Below, in pieces: positions 1 to 5,679 of a DNA stretch of 11,025 nt; the stretch's first letter is position 1; each line of letters starts with the position of its first letter. The stretch is from positions 1 to 11,025 of the forward strand of contig CALERQ010000205.1 in assembly GCA_937907305.1 (NCBI GenBank). The letters run 5' to 3'. The translations under genes and the position numbers were made by a program. A model generated the notes under the pieces. The model saw nothing but the letters and a program-made list of their open reading frames with translations. It was not told the DNA's origin and made no database searches. The stretch is from an uncultured Clostridia bacterium (GTDB taxonomy: Bacteria; Bacillota; Clostridia; Oscillospirales; Ruminococcaceae).

Positions 1-47
1 CCCTGCCCGCCGATATTCAAAAACTGTACGACCTGGCGCATAGCTAA
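1..47 (+). CDS. C-terminal end of an unidentified protein (partial)
   Basis: Reading from base 3, the plus strand gives LPADIQKLYDLAHS followed by a TAA at 45-47. Amphipathic residues and ordinary codons make this the likeliest coding frame here, but only 14 residues are visible, so no family can be named. The gene would converge on the symporter operon that ends at 415. Its stop codon lies inside a perfect 15-bp inverted repeat (38-70) and at the first bases of the first 85-bp direct repeat. The opposite strand offers an ATG at 41 reading leftward, but it has no ribosome binding site, so I prefer the plus-strand reading. Confidence 0.45.
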   Translation, partial: LPADIQKLYDLAHS

Positions 48-70
48 AAAGCCATGCTTTTTAGCTATGC
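38..70. other. Perfect 15-bp inverted repeat at the stop codon
   Basis: The arms 38-52 and 56-70 are exact complements (core AAAAAGC-CAT-GCTTTTT) around a 3-nt loop. The stem overlaps the last codons and stop of the upstream partial gene. It could act as a transcript 3'-end hairpin, with T-runs inside rather than after the stem, so it is not a textbook rho-independent terminator. The second direct repeat carries a shorter version with a 9-bp stem (214-222 with 226-234), so the structure is partly conserved between copies. Confidence 0.6.
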
Positions 71-128
71 ACCGGGGAGCGCAAAACCCGCACAAATGGG
101 CAGCCTGTGCCCTTATTAAACGCGCAGG
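44..128. repeat. 85-bp direct repeat, copy 1
   Basis: This block matches 214-298 at a constant offset of 170 bp with about nine substitutions and no indels, roughly 89% identity. Shared landmarks in order are the AAAAAGC/GCTTTTT hairpin, TAGCTATGC, GCAAAACCCGCACAA, and GTGCCCTTATTAAACGC. No reading frame of note runs through it. The repeat starts at the stop codon of the partial upstream gene, which suggests either duplication of a 3'-flanking unit or two members of a dispersed intergenic element. Confidence 0.8.
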
Positions 129-147
129 GGAACCGCTATGGTTCCCC
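127..147. other. 8-bp hairpin GGGGAACC/GGTTCCCC
   Basis: Arms 127-134 and 140-147 are perfect complements with the loop GCTAT. It sits just after repeat copy 1. No T-run follows on either strand, so a terminator role is only possible. Copy 2 of the repeat has lost the hairpin, with CAGGAACCCC in its place. Confidence 0.45.
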
Positions 148-213
148 CTCCACACATCCCCCTCCTTGCCATGGGGCCGGTTTCTGCCCACAATGCTAAT
201 GCGGCACACCGGA

Positions 214-298
214 CTAAAAAGCCACGCTTTTTAGCTATGCGCCGGAGAGTGCAAAACCCGCACAACTCGACAGCCCGTGCCCTTATTAAACGCACAGG
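214..298. repeat. 85-bp direct repeat, copy 2
   Basis: Second copy of the unit at 44-128. Differences are mostly transitions (for example positions 224, 241, 246, 250), with a small cluster of changes at 266-270. The AAAAAGC/GCTTTTT hairpin, the GCAAAACCCGCACAA block and the CCTTATTAAACG block are kept. The 85 bp between the copies (129-213) contain only the 127-147 hairpin and no gene. Confidence 0.8.
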
Positions 299-320
299 AA
301 CCCCACCAACTGCATACACA

Positions 321-352
321 AAAAGGAGGAGCACCAAAGTGCCCCTCCTTTT
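321..352 (-). terminator. Intrinsic terminator of the symporter operon
   Basis: Stem AAAAGGAGG (321-329) pairs with 344-352, then one A/C mismatch, then GCAC (331-334) pairs with GTGC (339-342) around the loop CAAA. On the minus strand the stem ends in CCTCCTTTTTG, a five-T tract, about 60 nt after the symporter stop at 415. On the plus strand it ends in four Ts, so it could also stop readthrough from the left. The 353-414 stretch between it and the gene shows nothing. Confidence 0.8.
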
Positions 353-414
353 ATGTTGCGGCGGGACAAAGGCCGCGGAAGAAAGGAAGATAGCAATATT
401 ATCAGAATCCGGAA

Positions 415-1920
415 TTATTCCGGGTCGGCCACGGTTTTACCTATGCCAAACCAGACATCCAGAATTTCTGCCTTAGGGGCGGGGGTAGCCAGACTAACTA
501 CGACCATCAAAACAGCCGCAATAATCAGCGAAGGAACCAGCGGCAGCATGCCAAAGGCAAGGGAGCTGTACGCTGTGGAAAGCAGATAATAGCCGACACC
601 GCCGATCATGGAAGCGATGCAACCGTATTCATTGGCGCGGTCCCACCAAACGCCAAACAACATGGGCATAAAGAACGCGCACGCGCCACCCGCGATGGAA
701 AAATTATTGATGACACCGATAAGTGCCGGTGGCTTGATAGCAAAGAGAATCATCAGGGCAGTGATCACGATGGTGGCAACGGTATTTACTTTTTTCAGCT
801 CGCTGTCCTTCGCATTGCCCTTTTTAATCAGGCCGTTATACACATCCATTACAACAGAGGAATTGACATTCAGCATTTGGAACGCCAAAGTGGACTGGAT
901 GGCCGCAGCTACGCCGGAAACCACAATGCCCGCCAAAACGGGAGGCAGAACAATCAGTGCAGAATAAGGAATCACCGTGTCAGAAACGATATCGGGGAAA
1001 ACCGTACGGCCAATGGTGCCCAAAGTGGGCATCAGCATGGCCCACATGCACACAAAGACCAGGGTCAGTGCCGTACTATTATGGAGGGTCTTACTATCGC
1101 CAATCTTGCAGCACTGGGCAACATTATCCTTACCCACATTACTGGACATCCCCACCTGGAACAGGAAGCACGCCAAAATAGCAAAGCTGAAGTGCGCAAT
1201 GGGAGAAACCACGGAGGGTGAGGTCTCAGCCGTAGCGCGGAAAGCCATTTCCAGTGAGCCTTGGCTGCTGCCAACATACTTCACAAGGCCGATAGTAAGT
1301 GCCAGGGTGGTGATGGTCATAATAGCACCCTGGAACGCCGAAACGGCTGCGGTGCCACGGCTGCCGCCCGCTACGGTATAGGCCAGCAGAACCAATCCGA
1401 AAATGACAAGGCCATAGATATAGGGCAAACCGGTGATGGTCTCCATCAGACGGGCACCGGAGGTCATTTGCTGGTAGAGGAACAGCCCACTGAAGATAAT
1501 GATAGCCAGCGGAGAGTACCATGCGATGAAACGGTTATTATTATAGCGATGGCGCAGCACGGCGCCGGTAGAAACCGCATTGATGCGGCTGCATACAATC
1601 TTGAGCTTTTTATTGATGAGGCAGGCCGCCATCAGGCCGCAAAAGGTGAAGGAAAACATGCACACCGGCCAGAACAGGCCCCACGCATGGGAAAGGCCGG
1701 GATTGGAAAGGAACATCCCACCGCTGCACAGGCCCGCGGCGATCATCATGCCGGAGGCCAGCCAGCCCATGTTGCCGCCGCCGGCAAAAAAGGCTTTGCC
1801 AAAGCCATCCTTCCCAGAACTTCCGCGTTTGGAAAGCACATTACCCAGCACTACACATATCACCGAATATACCACAAAGGTGATAATTGCAAACAATCTA
1901 ACAGAGCTACTGACTTCCAT
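415..1920 (-). CDS. Sodium:solute symporter (SSS family, PanF-like)
   Basis: A 501-residue polytopic membrane protein with about 13 hydrophobic segments, the usual size for the SSS (solute:sodium symporter) family. Recognisable landmarks are the GGSRGTAAVSAFQG segment (about 185-198), which matches the family GG-x-AV-x-x-D-x-x-Q signature loosely, and the A-A-I-Q-S-T segment (339-344), where Ser343/Thr344 correspond to the Na+-binding Ser/Thr of transmembrane helix 8. It should couple Na+ entry to uptake of a small, often anionic, solute across the cytoplasmic membrane. The ATG overlaps the upstream stop by one base (TAATG), with AAGGAGG (1931-1937) ten bases before it, so it is translationally coupled to the YhdT-like gene. 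A YhdT neighbour is typical of pantothenate symporter PanF, but the esterases in this operon make pantothenate uncertain as substrate. Confidence 0.9.
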   Translation of the reverse strand: MEVSSSVRLFAIITFVVYSVICVVLGNVLSKRGSSGKDGFGKAFFAGGGNMGWLASGMMIAAGLCSGGMFLSNPGLSHAWGLFWPVCMFSFTFCGLMAACLINKKLKIVCSRINAVSTGAVLRHRYNNNRFIAWYSPLAIIIFSGLFLYQQMTSGARLMETITGLPYIYGLVIFGLVLLAYTVAGGSRGTAAVSAFQGAIMTITTLALTIGLVKYVGSSQGSLEMAFRATAETSPSVVSPIAHFSFAILACFLFQVGMSSNVGKDNVAQCCKIGDSKTLHNSTALTLVFVCMWAMLMPTLGTIGRTVFPDIVSDTVIPYSALIVLPPVLAGIVVSGVAAAIQSTLAFQMLNVNSSVVMDVYNGLIKKGNAKDSELKKVNTVATIVITALMILFAIKPPALIGVINNFSIAGGACAFFMPMLFGVWWDRANEYGCIASMIGGVGYYLLSTAYSSLAFGMLPLVPSLIIAAVLMVVVSLATPAPKAEILDVWFGIGKTVADPE

Positions 1921-2228
1921 TATTCTTTCTCCTCCTTTGTATAGTCATAGTCCGGGTTTTTAGCGTCCAGAGAAACATCGGAAAACCGGCGCTTTAGCAT
2001 ATAAATAGCAACCACTACCCCTATCACGCAGATGAGAACACAGGCCACAAACCAGGAGGGGAAACCCAAAATATAGCTGTATTCCGCGGGGTCACCGCCA
2101 CCCAGGAAGTAGCACGCTGTCATGGTGGCAGCAAAGTACAGCAGCCAGAACACGCTGACGATCCGGGCCTCTTTGGCAATCAACGCAAAGCGACTATCTG
2201 GGATATAGGATTTCTTCTTGCTCTCCAT
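1920..2228 (-). CDS. YhdT-like small membrane protein (DUF997 family)
   Basis: A 102-residue protein with two hydrophobic helices (about 24-44 and 54-76), a basic start (MESKKK) and an acidic, Asp/Glu/Lys-rich tail. This architecture and its position directly before an SSS symporter match the YhdT/DUF997 family, known as the partner of panF. It is probably a small subunit or accessory of the symporter. I chose the ATG at 2228: GAAGGAG lies ten bases upstream, whereas the reading frame extended to 2381 lies wholly inside the preceding esterase gene. The gap to that gene is 7 nt, and the stop overlaps the symporter start by one base. The tail codons (KEEKE) double as the symporter ribosome binding site. 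Confidence 0.85.
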   Translation of the reverse strand: MESKKKSYIPDSRFALIAKEARIVSVFWLLYFAATMTACYFLGGGDPAEYSYILGFPSWFVACVLICVIGVVVAIYMLKRRFSDVSLDAKNPDYDYTKEEKE

Positions 2229-2235
2229 AATACTC

Positions 2236-3090
2236 TCACTCCTTCTCGTTATCTTGTTCGCACAGTTCATCAAATATCCGTTCCAACGCCAGGTCCACCC
2301 AGTCCCAGTCCGGAATACCTGGCAGGACTGCGGCATGGTAATCTGGATAAGCCGGGGACAGCACCTGCCCAAAGCGTTCATTCATCTGCAGGCACTCCGG
2401 GTCATCGGGGGTATATATCTGGAATACACGGGGGGGATGGGGTTTCCCCGCCAGGGCGGCATACGCTGCCGGCAGGTCGTTTTCGCCGCATGCGGTGCAT
2501 CCGCCAAATACAGCCTCAAACTGTTCCTTACGGTCGGGATGGTCATCCATAAACCGCTGCAGGTCGGTAATGCCATTCAGACTGAATACCGCCGCAAACT
2601 GTTCCGGATATTTGGCCGCATGCTTCAGCGCCGCAAAGCCGCCGCTGCCAATCCCCGCGAGGAAGGTCTTTTTCGGGCTGGCGGTGCCAGGCAGGGCCTG
2701 CCGGATGATCGCCATAACCTCATCCAGCGCACTCTCGTAGCAGAGCTCGGTAAAATTCGCTTCAATGGAAGCATTGCTGCCAAAGGAATTGCCTGTATTC
2801 AGGTCCCGCACCGCATAGTCGGTAAAGTAGCTCAGCATTCCCTCCGGCATGGCCACCATTATGCCGTGTTTTTCGGCATAACGCCGGATACTGCTCATGG
2901 TCGCCAGCTCCAGTGGGGAGGATGCCTCCTCGTGCAGGAGCAGCAGTACCGGGTATTCCTCCCGGAAAGATCCCGGCTGCATCTGCGGTGCGGCCGCACT
3001 GCGGACCAGCTTTCTTTGGGGGATGATCAGATAGAGATTGACCATGTCCTTGATATGGTCGGAAACATAGGTCACTTTCATCATTGCCAT
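2236..3090 (-). CDS. Catalytically degenerate esterase-D-family alpha/beta hydrolase
   Basis: A 284-residue protein with the fold landmarks of the esterase D / tributyrin esterase family (PF00756-like): the YPVLLLLHE strand (46-54), an AGI-G-SGGFAALKHA nucleophile elbow (145-159), IYTPDD (225-230) and LPGI-P-DWDW (256-264). Aligned without gaps to the active neighbour, the nucleophile Ser is Gly148 (codon GGC) and the catalytic His is Pro260 (codon CCG). Only the acid (Asp229 or Asp230) remains. Ser149 is one residue off the elbow position. The frame is intact and well formed, so this looks like a pseudoenzyme, not a decaying gene. The ATG at 3090 overlaps the upstream stop (TAATG), with AAGGAGG 13 bases before it; a later start at 3084 or 3081 would be further from that site. 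There is no signal peptide, so it is cytoplasmic. A regulatory or heterodimer role is inference. Confidence 0.85.
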   Translation of the reverse strand: MAMMKVTYVSDHIKDMVNLYLIIPQRKLVRSAAAPQMQPGSFREEYPVLLLLHEEASSPLELATMSSIRRYAEKHGIMVAMPEGMLSYFTDYAVRDLNTGNSFGSNASIEANFTELCYESALDEVMAIIRQALPGTASPKKTFLAGIGSGGFAALKHAAKYPEQFAAVFSLNGITDLQRFMDDHPDRKEQFEAVFGGCTACGENDLPAAYAALAGKPHPPRVFQIYTPDDPECLQMNERFGQVLSPAYPDYHAAVLPGIPDWDWVDLALERIFDELCEQDNEKE

Positions 3091-3902
3091 TACTCTGTGT
3101 CCCCCTCCTTTCCTTCTCTACCCAGGAACCAATCCAGGTACAGATACACGCCGCTGTTGCCGGGGCCCCAGCTGTGGATACCCTCGATAAAATAATAAGT
3201 ATAGTCCAAATCCAATGCCATCAAATGGCGGTGCATGGTCTCATTGGGCACCCGCAGGTAGTCCTCCCGGCCCCAGCTTTGGTAGATGCGGGGAACCATG
3301 CTGTCTCCTGCCACTTTTTGCTCGCTCAGCCTGGTGGTCAGCTCAAACAGGTCATACTGTGTCCCCCGGATGGAGGTGGAGCTGCCAAACTGCCGGCGAT
3401 GCTTGATCTTCATAAAGGGCCGGTTCTCCAGTGCCCACTGCATATCCAGCATTCCACTTTGCGCTCCCACATAACCATACAGCTGCGGATTGTTCAGTCC
3501 GCAGCAGAAAGCGCCAAACCCACCCATGGAAAACCCATAGATGCCGGTGTCCTCCCTGCGGGTGGAAAGCGGGAACAGCGTTCGGGTAATTTCCACCAGC
3601 TCCTGTGTGATGAAGGTATAGTACTGATGTGCATAGCGGTAATCCTCATGGAAATCTGCCAAAAAGCCAAAGCCAGGTGATACCATGATGAGGGCGACCT
3701 CATCCAGGTTGCGCTGCACAAAGGCGGACGCCACATCCATATCAGTGAACAGGGCGTCACTGGTCTCCAACGCTCCAGGGATCATGTAAACCGTTTTCAG
3801 CTTTTTGCCGGGGGCTGGCACGGGCAAACGCGCACTGATCTGCACCGGCCGCCCCAATGCTTGGGAATAAATTTCGGTCGTGATATTTCCTGTAATTGCC
3901 AT
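3090..3902 (-). CDS. Esterase-D-family hydrolase with intact catalytic triad
   Basis: A 270-residue alpha/beta hydrolase of the esterase D / EstA (tributyrin esterase) type. The nucleophile elbow GFSMGGFGAF puts Ser125 in GxSxG. WGREDYL gives Asp214, and EGIHSWG gives His243. An MIPGALETS segment (40-48) lies in the oxyanion-loop position. It should hydrolyse short acyl or thio/ester bonds; the natural substrate is unknown. No signal peptide or lipobox is seen, so it acts in the cytosol, presumably on a compound brought in by the operon's symporter. It is the first gene of the operon: AAAGGAG (3908-3914) stands five bases before the ATG, and the sigma-54 promoter gives a leader of about 61 nt. 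The next gene is a degenerate paralogue overlapping by one base. Confidence 0.88.
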   Translation of the reverse strand: MAITGNITTEIYSQALGRPVQISARLPVPAPGKKLKTVYMIPGALETSDALFTDMDVASAFVQRNLDEVALIMVSPGFGFLADFHEDYRYAHQYYTFITQELVEITRTLFPLSTRREDTGIYGFSMGGFGAFCCGLNNPQLYGYVGAQSGMLDMQWALENRPFMKIKHRRQFGSSTSIRGTQYDLFELTTRLSEQKVAGDSMVPRIYQSWGREDYLRVPNETMHRHLMALDLDYTYYFIEGIHSWGPGNSGVYLYLDWFLGREGKEGDTE

Positions 3903-3973
3903 TTTGTCTCCTTTCTGTATTTTGTAAGGGTATTGGGGTTATCCCCTTTTGTAGCTACGCACCCTCATATATC

Positions 3974-3989
3974 AGCAAAACCCGTGCCA
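3974..3989 (-). promoter_or_regulatory. Sigma-54 (-24/-12) promoter of the esterase-symporter operon
   Basis: On the minus strand this reads TGGCACG-GGTT-TTGCT, matching the RpoN consensus TGGCACG-N4-TTGC[AT] at every defined base. The invariant GG (3988-3987) and GC (3976-3975) are separated correctly. Transcription should start near 3963, giving a leader of about 61 nt before the esterase ATG at 3902. The leader contains a small GGGG-TTAT-CCCC hairpin (3935-3946). The sigma-54 gene and a sigma-54 activator lie within 4 kb, which makes the call very strong. Promoters of this class need an ATP-dependent activator to open. Confidence 0.92.
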
Positions 3990-4085
3990 ATTCGGTCAAA
4001 ATCCAGAAAAAGAAGAAAATTTGTCGTTTTAACAAAAAATCGCATTGCTTTCTTGTGCCGGATGCACAGCGTTTGGGGCAGCCGC

Positions 4086-4114
4086 TTGCATCTTTTTCGC
4101 AAATATGCAATAAT
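4086..4114 (+). promoter_or_regulatory. Candidate housekeeping promoter of the activator gene
   Basis: TTGCAT (4086-4091), a 17-bp spacer, and AATAAT (4109-4114) preceded by TGC, which is an extended -10. The -10 is good and the -35 is poor (three of six). The leader to the ATG at 4210 would be about 90 nt. One enhancer half-site (4096-4102) lies in the spacer and the palindrome at 4157-4174 lies downstream of the start, so the activator could repress or tune its own expression. Confidence 0.4.
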
Positions 4115-4145
4115 ATCGTCAGAAATTTATTGCGAAAAATTCGCG
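4096..4145. promoter_or_regulatory. Degenerate upstream activator half-sites
   Basis: TTCGCAA at 4096-4102 is followed after two bases by the weak partner ATGCAAT. TTGCGAA at 4130-4136 is followed by TTCGCG at 4140-4145, in outward orientation (GCGAA-AAA-TTCGC). These share the half-site of the perfect palindrome at 4157-4174. The cluster lies roughly 110-155 bp upstream of the sigma-54 -24 element, inside the usual enhancer range. Confidence 0.5.
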
Positions 4146-4156
4146 TAAACGAGAAA

Positions 4157-4174
4157 ATTCGCAATGTTGCGAAT
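4157..4174. promoter_or_regulatory. Palindromic activator-binding site (probable UAS)
   Basis: ATTCGCAA-TG-TTGCGAAT is a perfect palindrome with 8-bp arms and a 2-bp centre, the form expected for a dimeric Fis-type helix-turn-helix. Its centre is about 177 bp upstream of the -24 GG of the operon promoter and about 45 bp before the activator start codon. The placement suggests the divergent activator binds here, loops to the sigma-54 holoenzyme, and may control itself. Confidence 0.65.
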
Positions 4175-4209
4175 CCCGCCGCAAAAAATAAAAGGAGGAA
4201 CATGTCCCT

Positions 4210-5616
4210 ATGTTCGCCTGTGATGAAGTAAATAATGTCGCGTTTTATCAGCAAATCTTTGACCTGTACGACGGCAATATCATGGTCTCCGATGCCACCG
4301 GGCGTATCGTCTTTGTTTCCATCTGCAGTCCCGGCATCGAAGGCTTTGACCAGCAAAAATTGCTGAATACAAATATCCATACTACCGCCGGCAGCATCTG
4401 CTATGCCACCGGCTCCGCCACCGCCAAGGTGCTGGAAAGCAAAAAGCAGTGTTACAGCGCACATTTTGTAGGGGAAAAGAAAAAAAGCCGCGTACTGGCC
4501 TATGCTAAACCCATCTTTGATGAAAACGGGGAACTAAAGTATGTGGCCAGCTACGGCTGGGAGGAAAAGGACTTGTATGCGCTGCTAAAGCGACTGGATG
4601 AGGAGAAAAGCAGCGTCAAAAATGTTCTGCACTACATCCAGGGCACCAATAGCGCCGCGCAGAGCTTCATCGCCCAAAGCAGACTTATGAAGGCCGTGAT
4701 GGAGCGTGCCCTGCGCGTGGCGGAAAGCGATAGTACCGTCATTCTGTATGGGGAATCCGGCAGCGGCAAGGAAGTCATGGCCAAGTATATTCACGCCAAC
4801 AGCCGCCGCCGGGATGAGGTCTTCATCCCCATCAATTGCTCCGCCATTCCCAAGGAACTGTTGGAATCTGAAATGTTCGGGTACAGCAAGGGAGCCTTTA
4901 CCGGTGGCAACCGGGAGGGTAATATCGGCCTGTTCGAATTCGCCAATAACGGCACCATCTTCCTGGATGAAATCGGCGACTGTCCGCTGGAACTGCAAAC
5001 CAAGCTGCTGCGCGTGCTGGAAAATGGCGAGATTCGCCGGGTCGGCAGCAATAAAATCATCACCACCAACGCCCGCATCATTGCCGCAACCAACCGCAAC
5101 CTCCAGGAGCTGGTCCATGAGGGGAAATTCCGTGCCGACCTGTATTACCGTCTAAATGTCATCCCCATCACCTTACCGCCACTGCGGGAGCGCATGGATG
5201 ACATCGAACCACTGGCCCGCCGCTTTGTCGAAGAATACAACAAGAAGTACCATCTCGCCCGTATCCTCAGCCCACAGCTCATTCATACCATGCTACATTA
5301 TGCATGGCCTGGAAATATACGCGAGTTGAAAAACTGCATCGAGCGCATGATCATTACCTCCGATTCCGATATCATAGATGCGGAAGCCTTCCCCTACCAC
5401 AACCCCACCCAAGCCACCGTCGCCTGCCACAAGGCGGAGTCCCGCCCCTATGACCGGTTTTCCAGCTACGAGGAAGCCATAGCCGCCTTCGAGTGTGAAT
5501 ATTTCCAGCAGATACTGGGAAACTGCGGCTGGGATGTAAAAGCTGCGGCGCAGCAGACCAAAATGCACATTTCCACCCTTTACCGCAAGATAGAAAAGTT
5601 GGGATTAAAGCCCTAA
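4210..5616 (+). CDS. PAS-AAA+-Fis sigma-54-dependent transcriptional activator
   Basis: A 468-residue enhancer-binding protein. An N-terminal PAS-like sensor spans about 10-115 (NIMVSDATGRIVFVS at 23-37), followed by a linker helix (about 118-143). The AAA+ module spans about 150-385: Walker A GESGSGKE (181-188), the sigma-54-contacting loop as GAFTGG (228-233, usual form GAFTGA), Walker B TIFLDEIGD (249-257), arginine finger region FRADLYYRLN (307-316) and sensor II WPGNIREL (366-373). A Fis-type helix-turn-helix sits at 438-463. It hydrolyses ATP to remodel the closed sigma-54 complex, presumably at the divergent operon when the PAS domain senses its ligand. There is no receiver domain, so no kinase partner is implied. 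I chose ATG 4210: AAGGAGG ends 11 bases before it, while the ATG at 4202 is only three bases from that site and opens a nine-codon frame. Confidence 0.93.
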   Translation: MFACDEVNNVAFYQQIFDLYDGNIMVSDATGRIVFVSICSPGIEGFDQQKLLNTNIHTTAGSICYATGSATAKVLESKKQCYSAHFVGEKKKSRVLAYAKPIFDENGELKYVASYGWEEKDLYALLKRLDEEKSSVKNVLHYIQGTNSAAQSFIAQSRLMKAVMERALRVAESDSTVILYGESGSGKEVMAKYIHANSRRRDEVFIPINCSAIPKELLESEMFGYSKGAFTGGNREGNIGLFEFANNGTIFLDEIGDCPLELQTKLLRVLENGEIRRVGSNKIITTNARIIAATNRNLQELVHEGKFRADLYYRLNVIPITLPPLRERMDDIEPLARRFVEEYNKKYHLARILSPQLIHTMLHYAWPGNIRELKNCIERMIITSDSDIIDAEAFPYHNPTQATVACHKAESRPYDRFSSYEEAIAAFECEYFQQILGNCGWDVKAAAQQTKMHISTLYRKIEKLGLKP

Positions 5617-5632
5617 ACACTCCTGTCATGCA

Positions 5633-5671
5633 AAAGCCCCCTCCTGCTAAAAGCAGAAGGGGGCTTTCTTG
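5633..5671. terminator. Bidirectional terminator between the activator gene and rpoN
   Basis: AAAGCCCCC (5633-5641) pairs with GGGGGCTTT (5659-5667), with an inner CTGC/GCAG stem around a 5-nt TAAAA loop and two internal mismatches. The plus strand ends TTTCTTG. The minus strand ends in GGCTTTTG, 13 nt after the rpoN stop. It lies 16 nt after the activator stop and serves both convergent genes. Confidence 0.85.
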
Positions 5672-5679
5672 TTATGTAA

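Noticed and set aside
81..100. Sigma-54 promoter inside the left-end repeats (minus strand)
   Set aside because: The -12 block TTTTGC is present, but the -24 block reads TTGTGCG without the required GG, so it is not supportable as a working promoter.
44..298. CRISPR array
   Set aside because: There are only two long, diverged copies (about 89% identical) at a 170-bp period, with no short identical repeats or unique spacers of regular size.
2229..2381. N-terminal extension of the YhdT-like gene to 2381
   Set aside because: The extension lies wholly inside the preceding esterase, and the ATG at 2228 has a GAAGGAG site and gives the normal family length.
4074..4091. Sigma-54-like site on the plus strand for the activator gene
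   Set aside because: GG (4076-4077) and GC (4088-4089) are correctly spaced and TTGCA is present, but the rest of the -24 block (GGGCAG) does not match; the overlapping TTGCAT/AATAAT promoter is an equal or better explanation.
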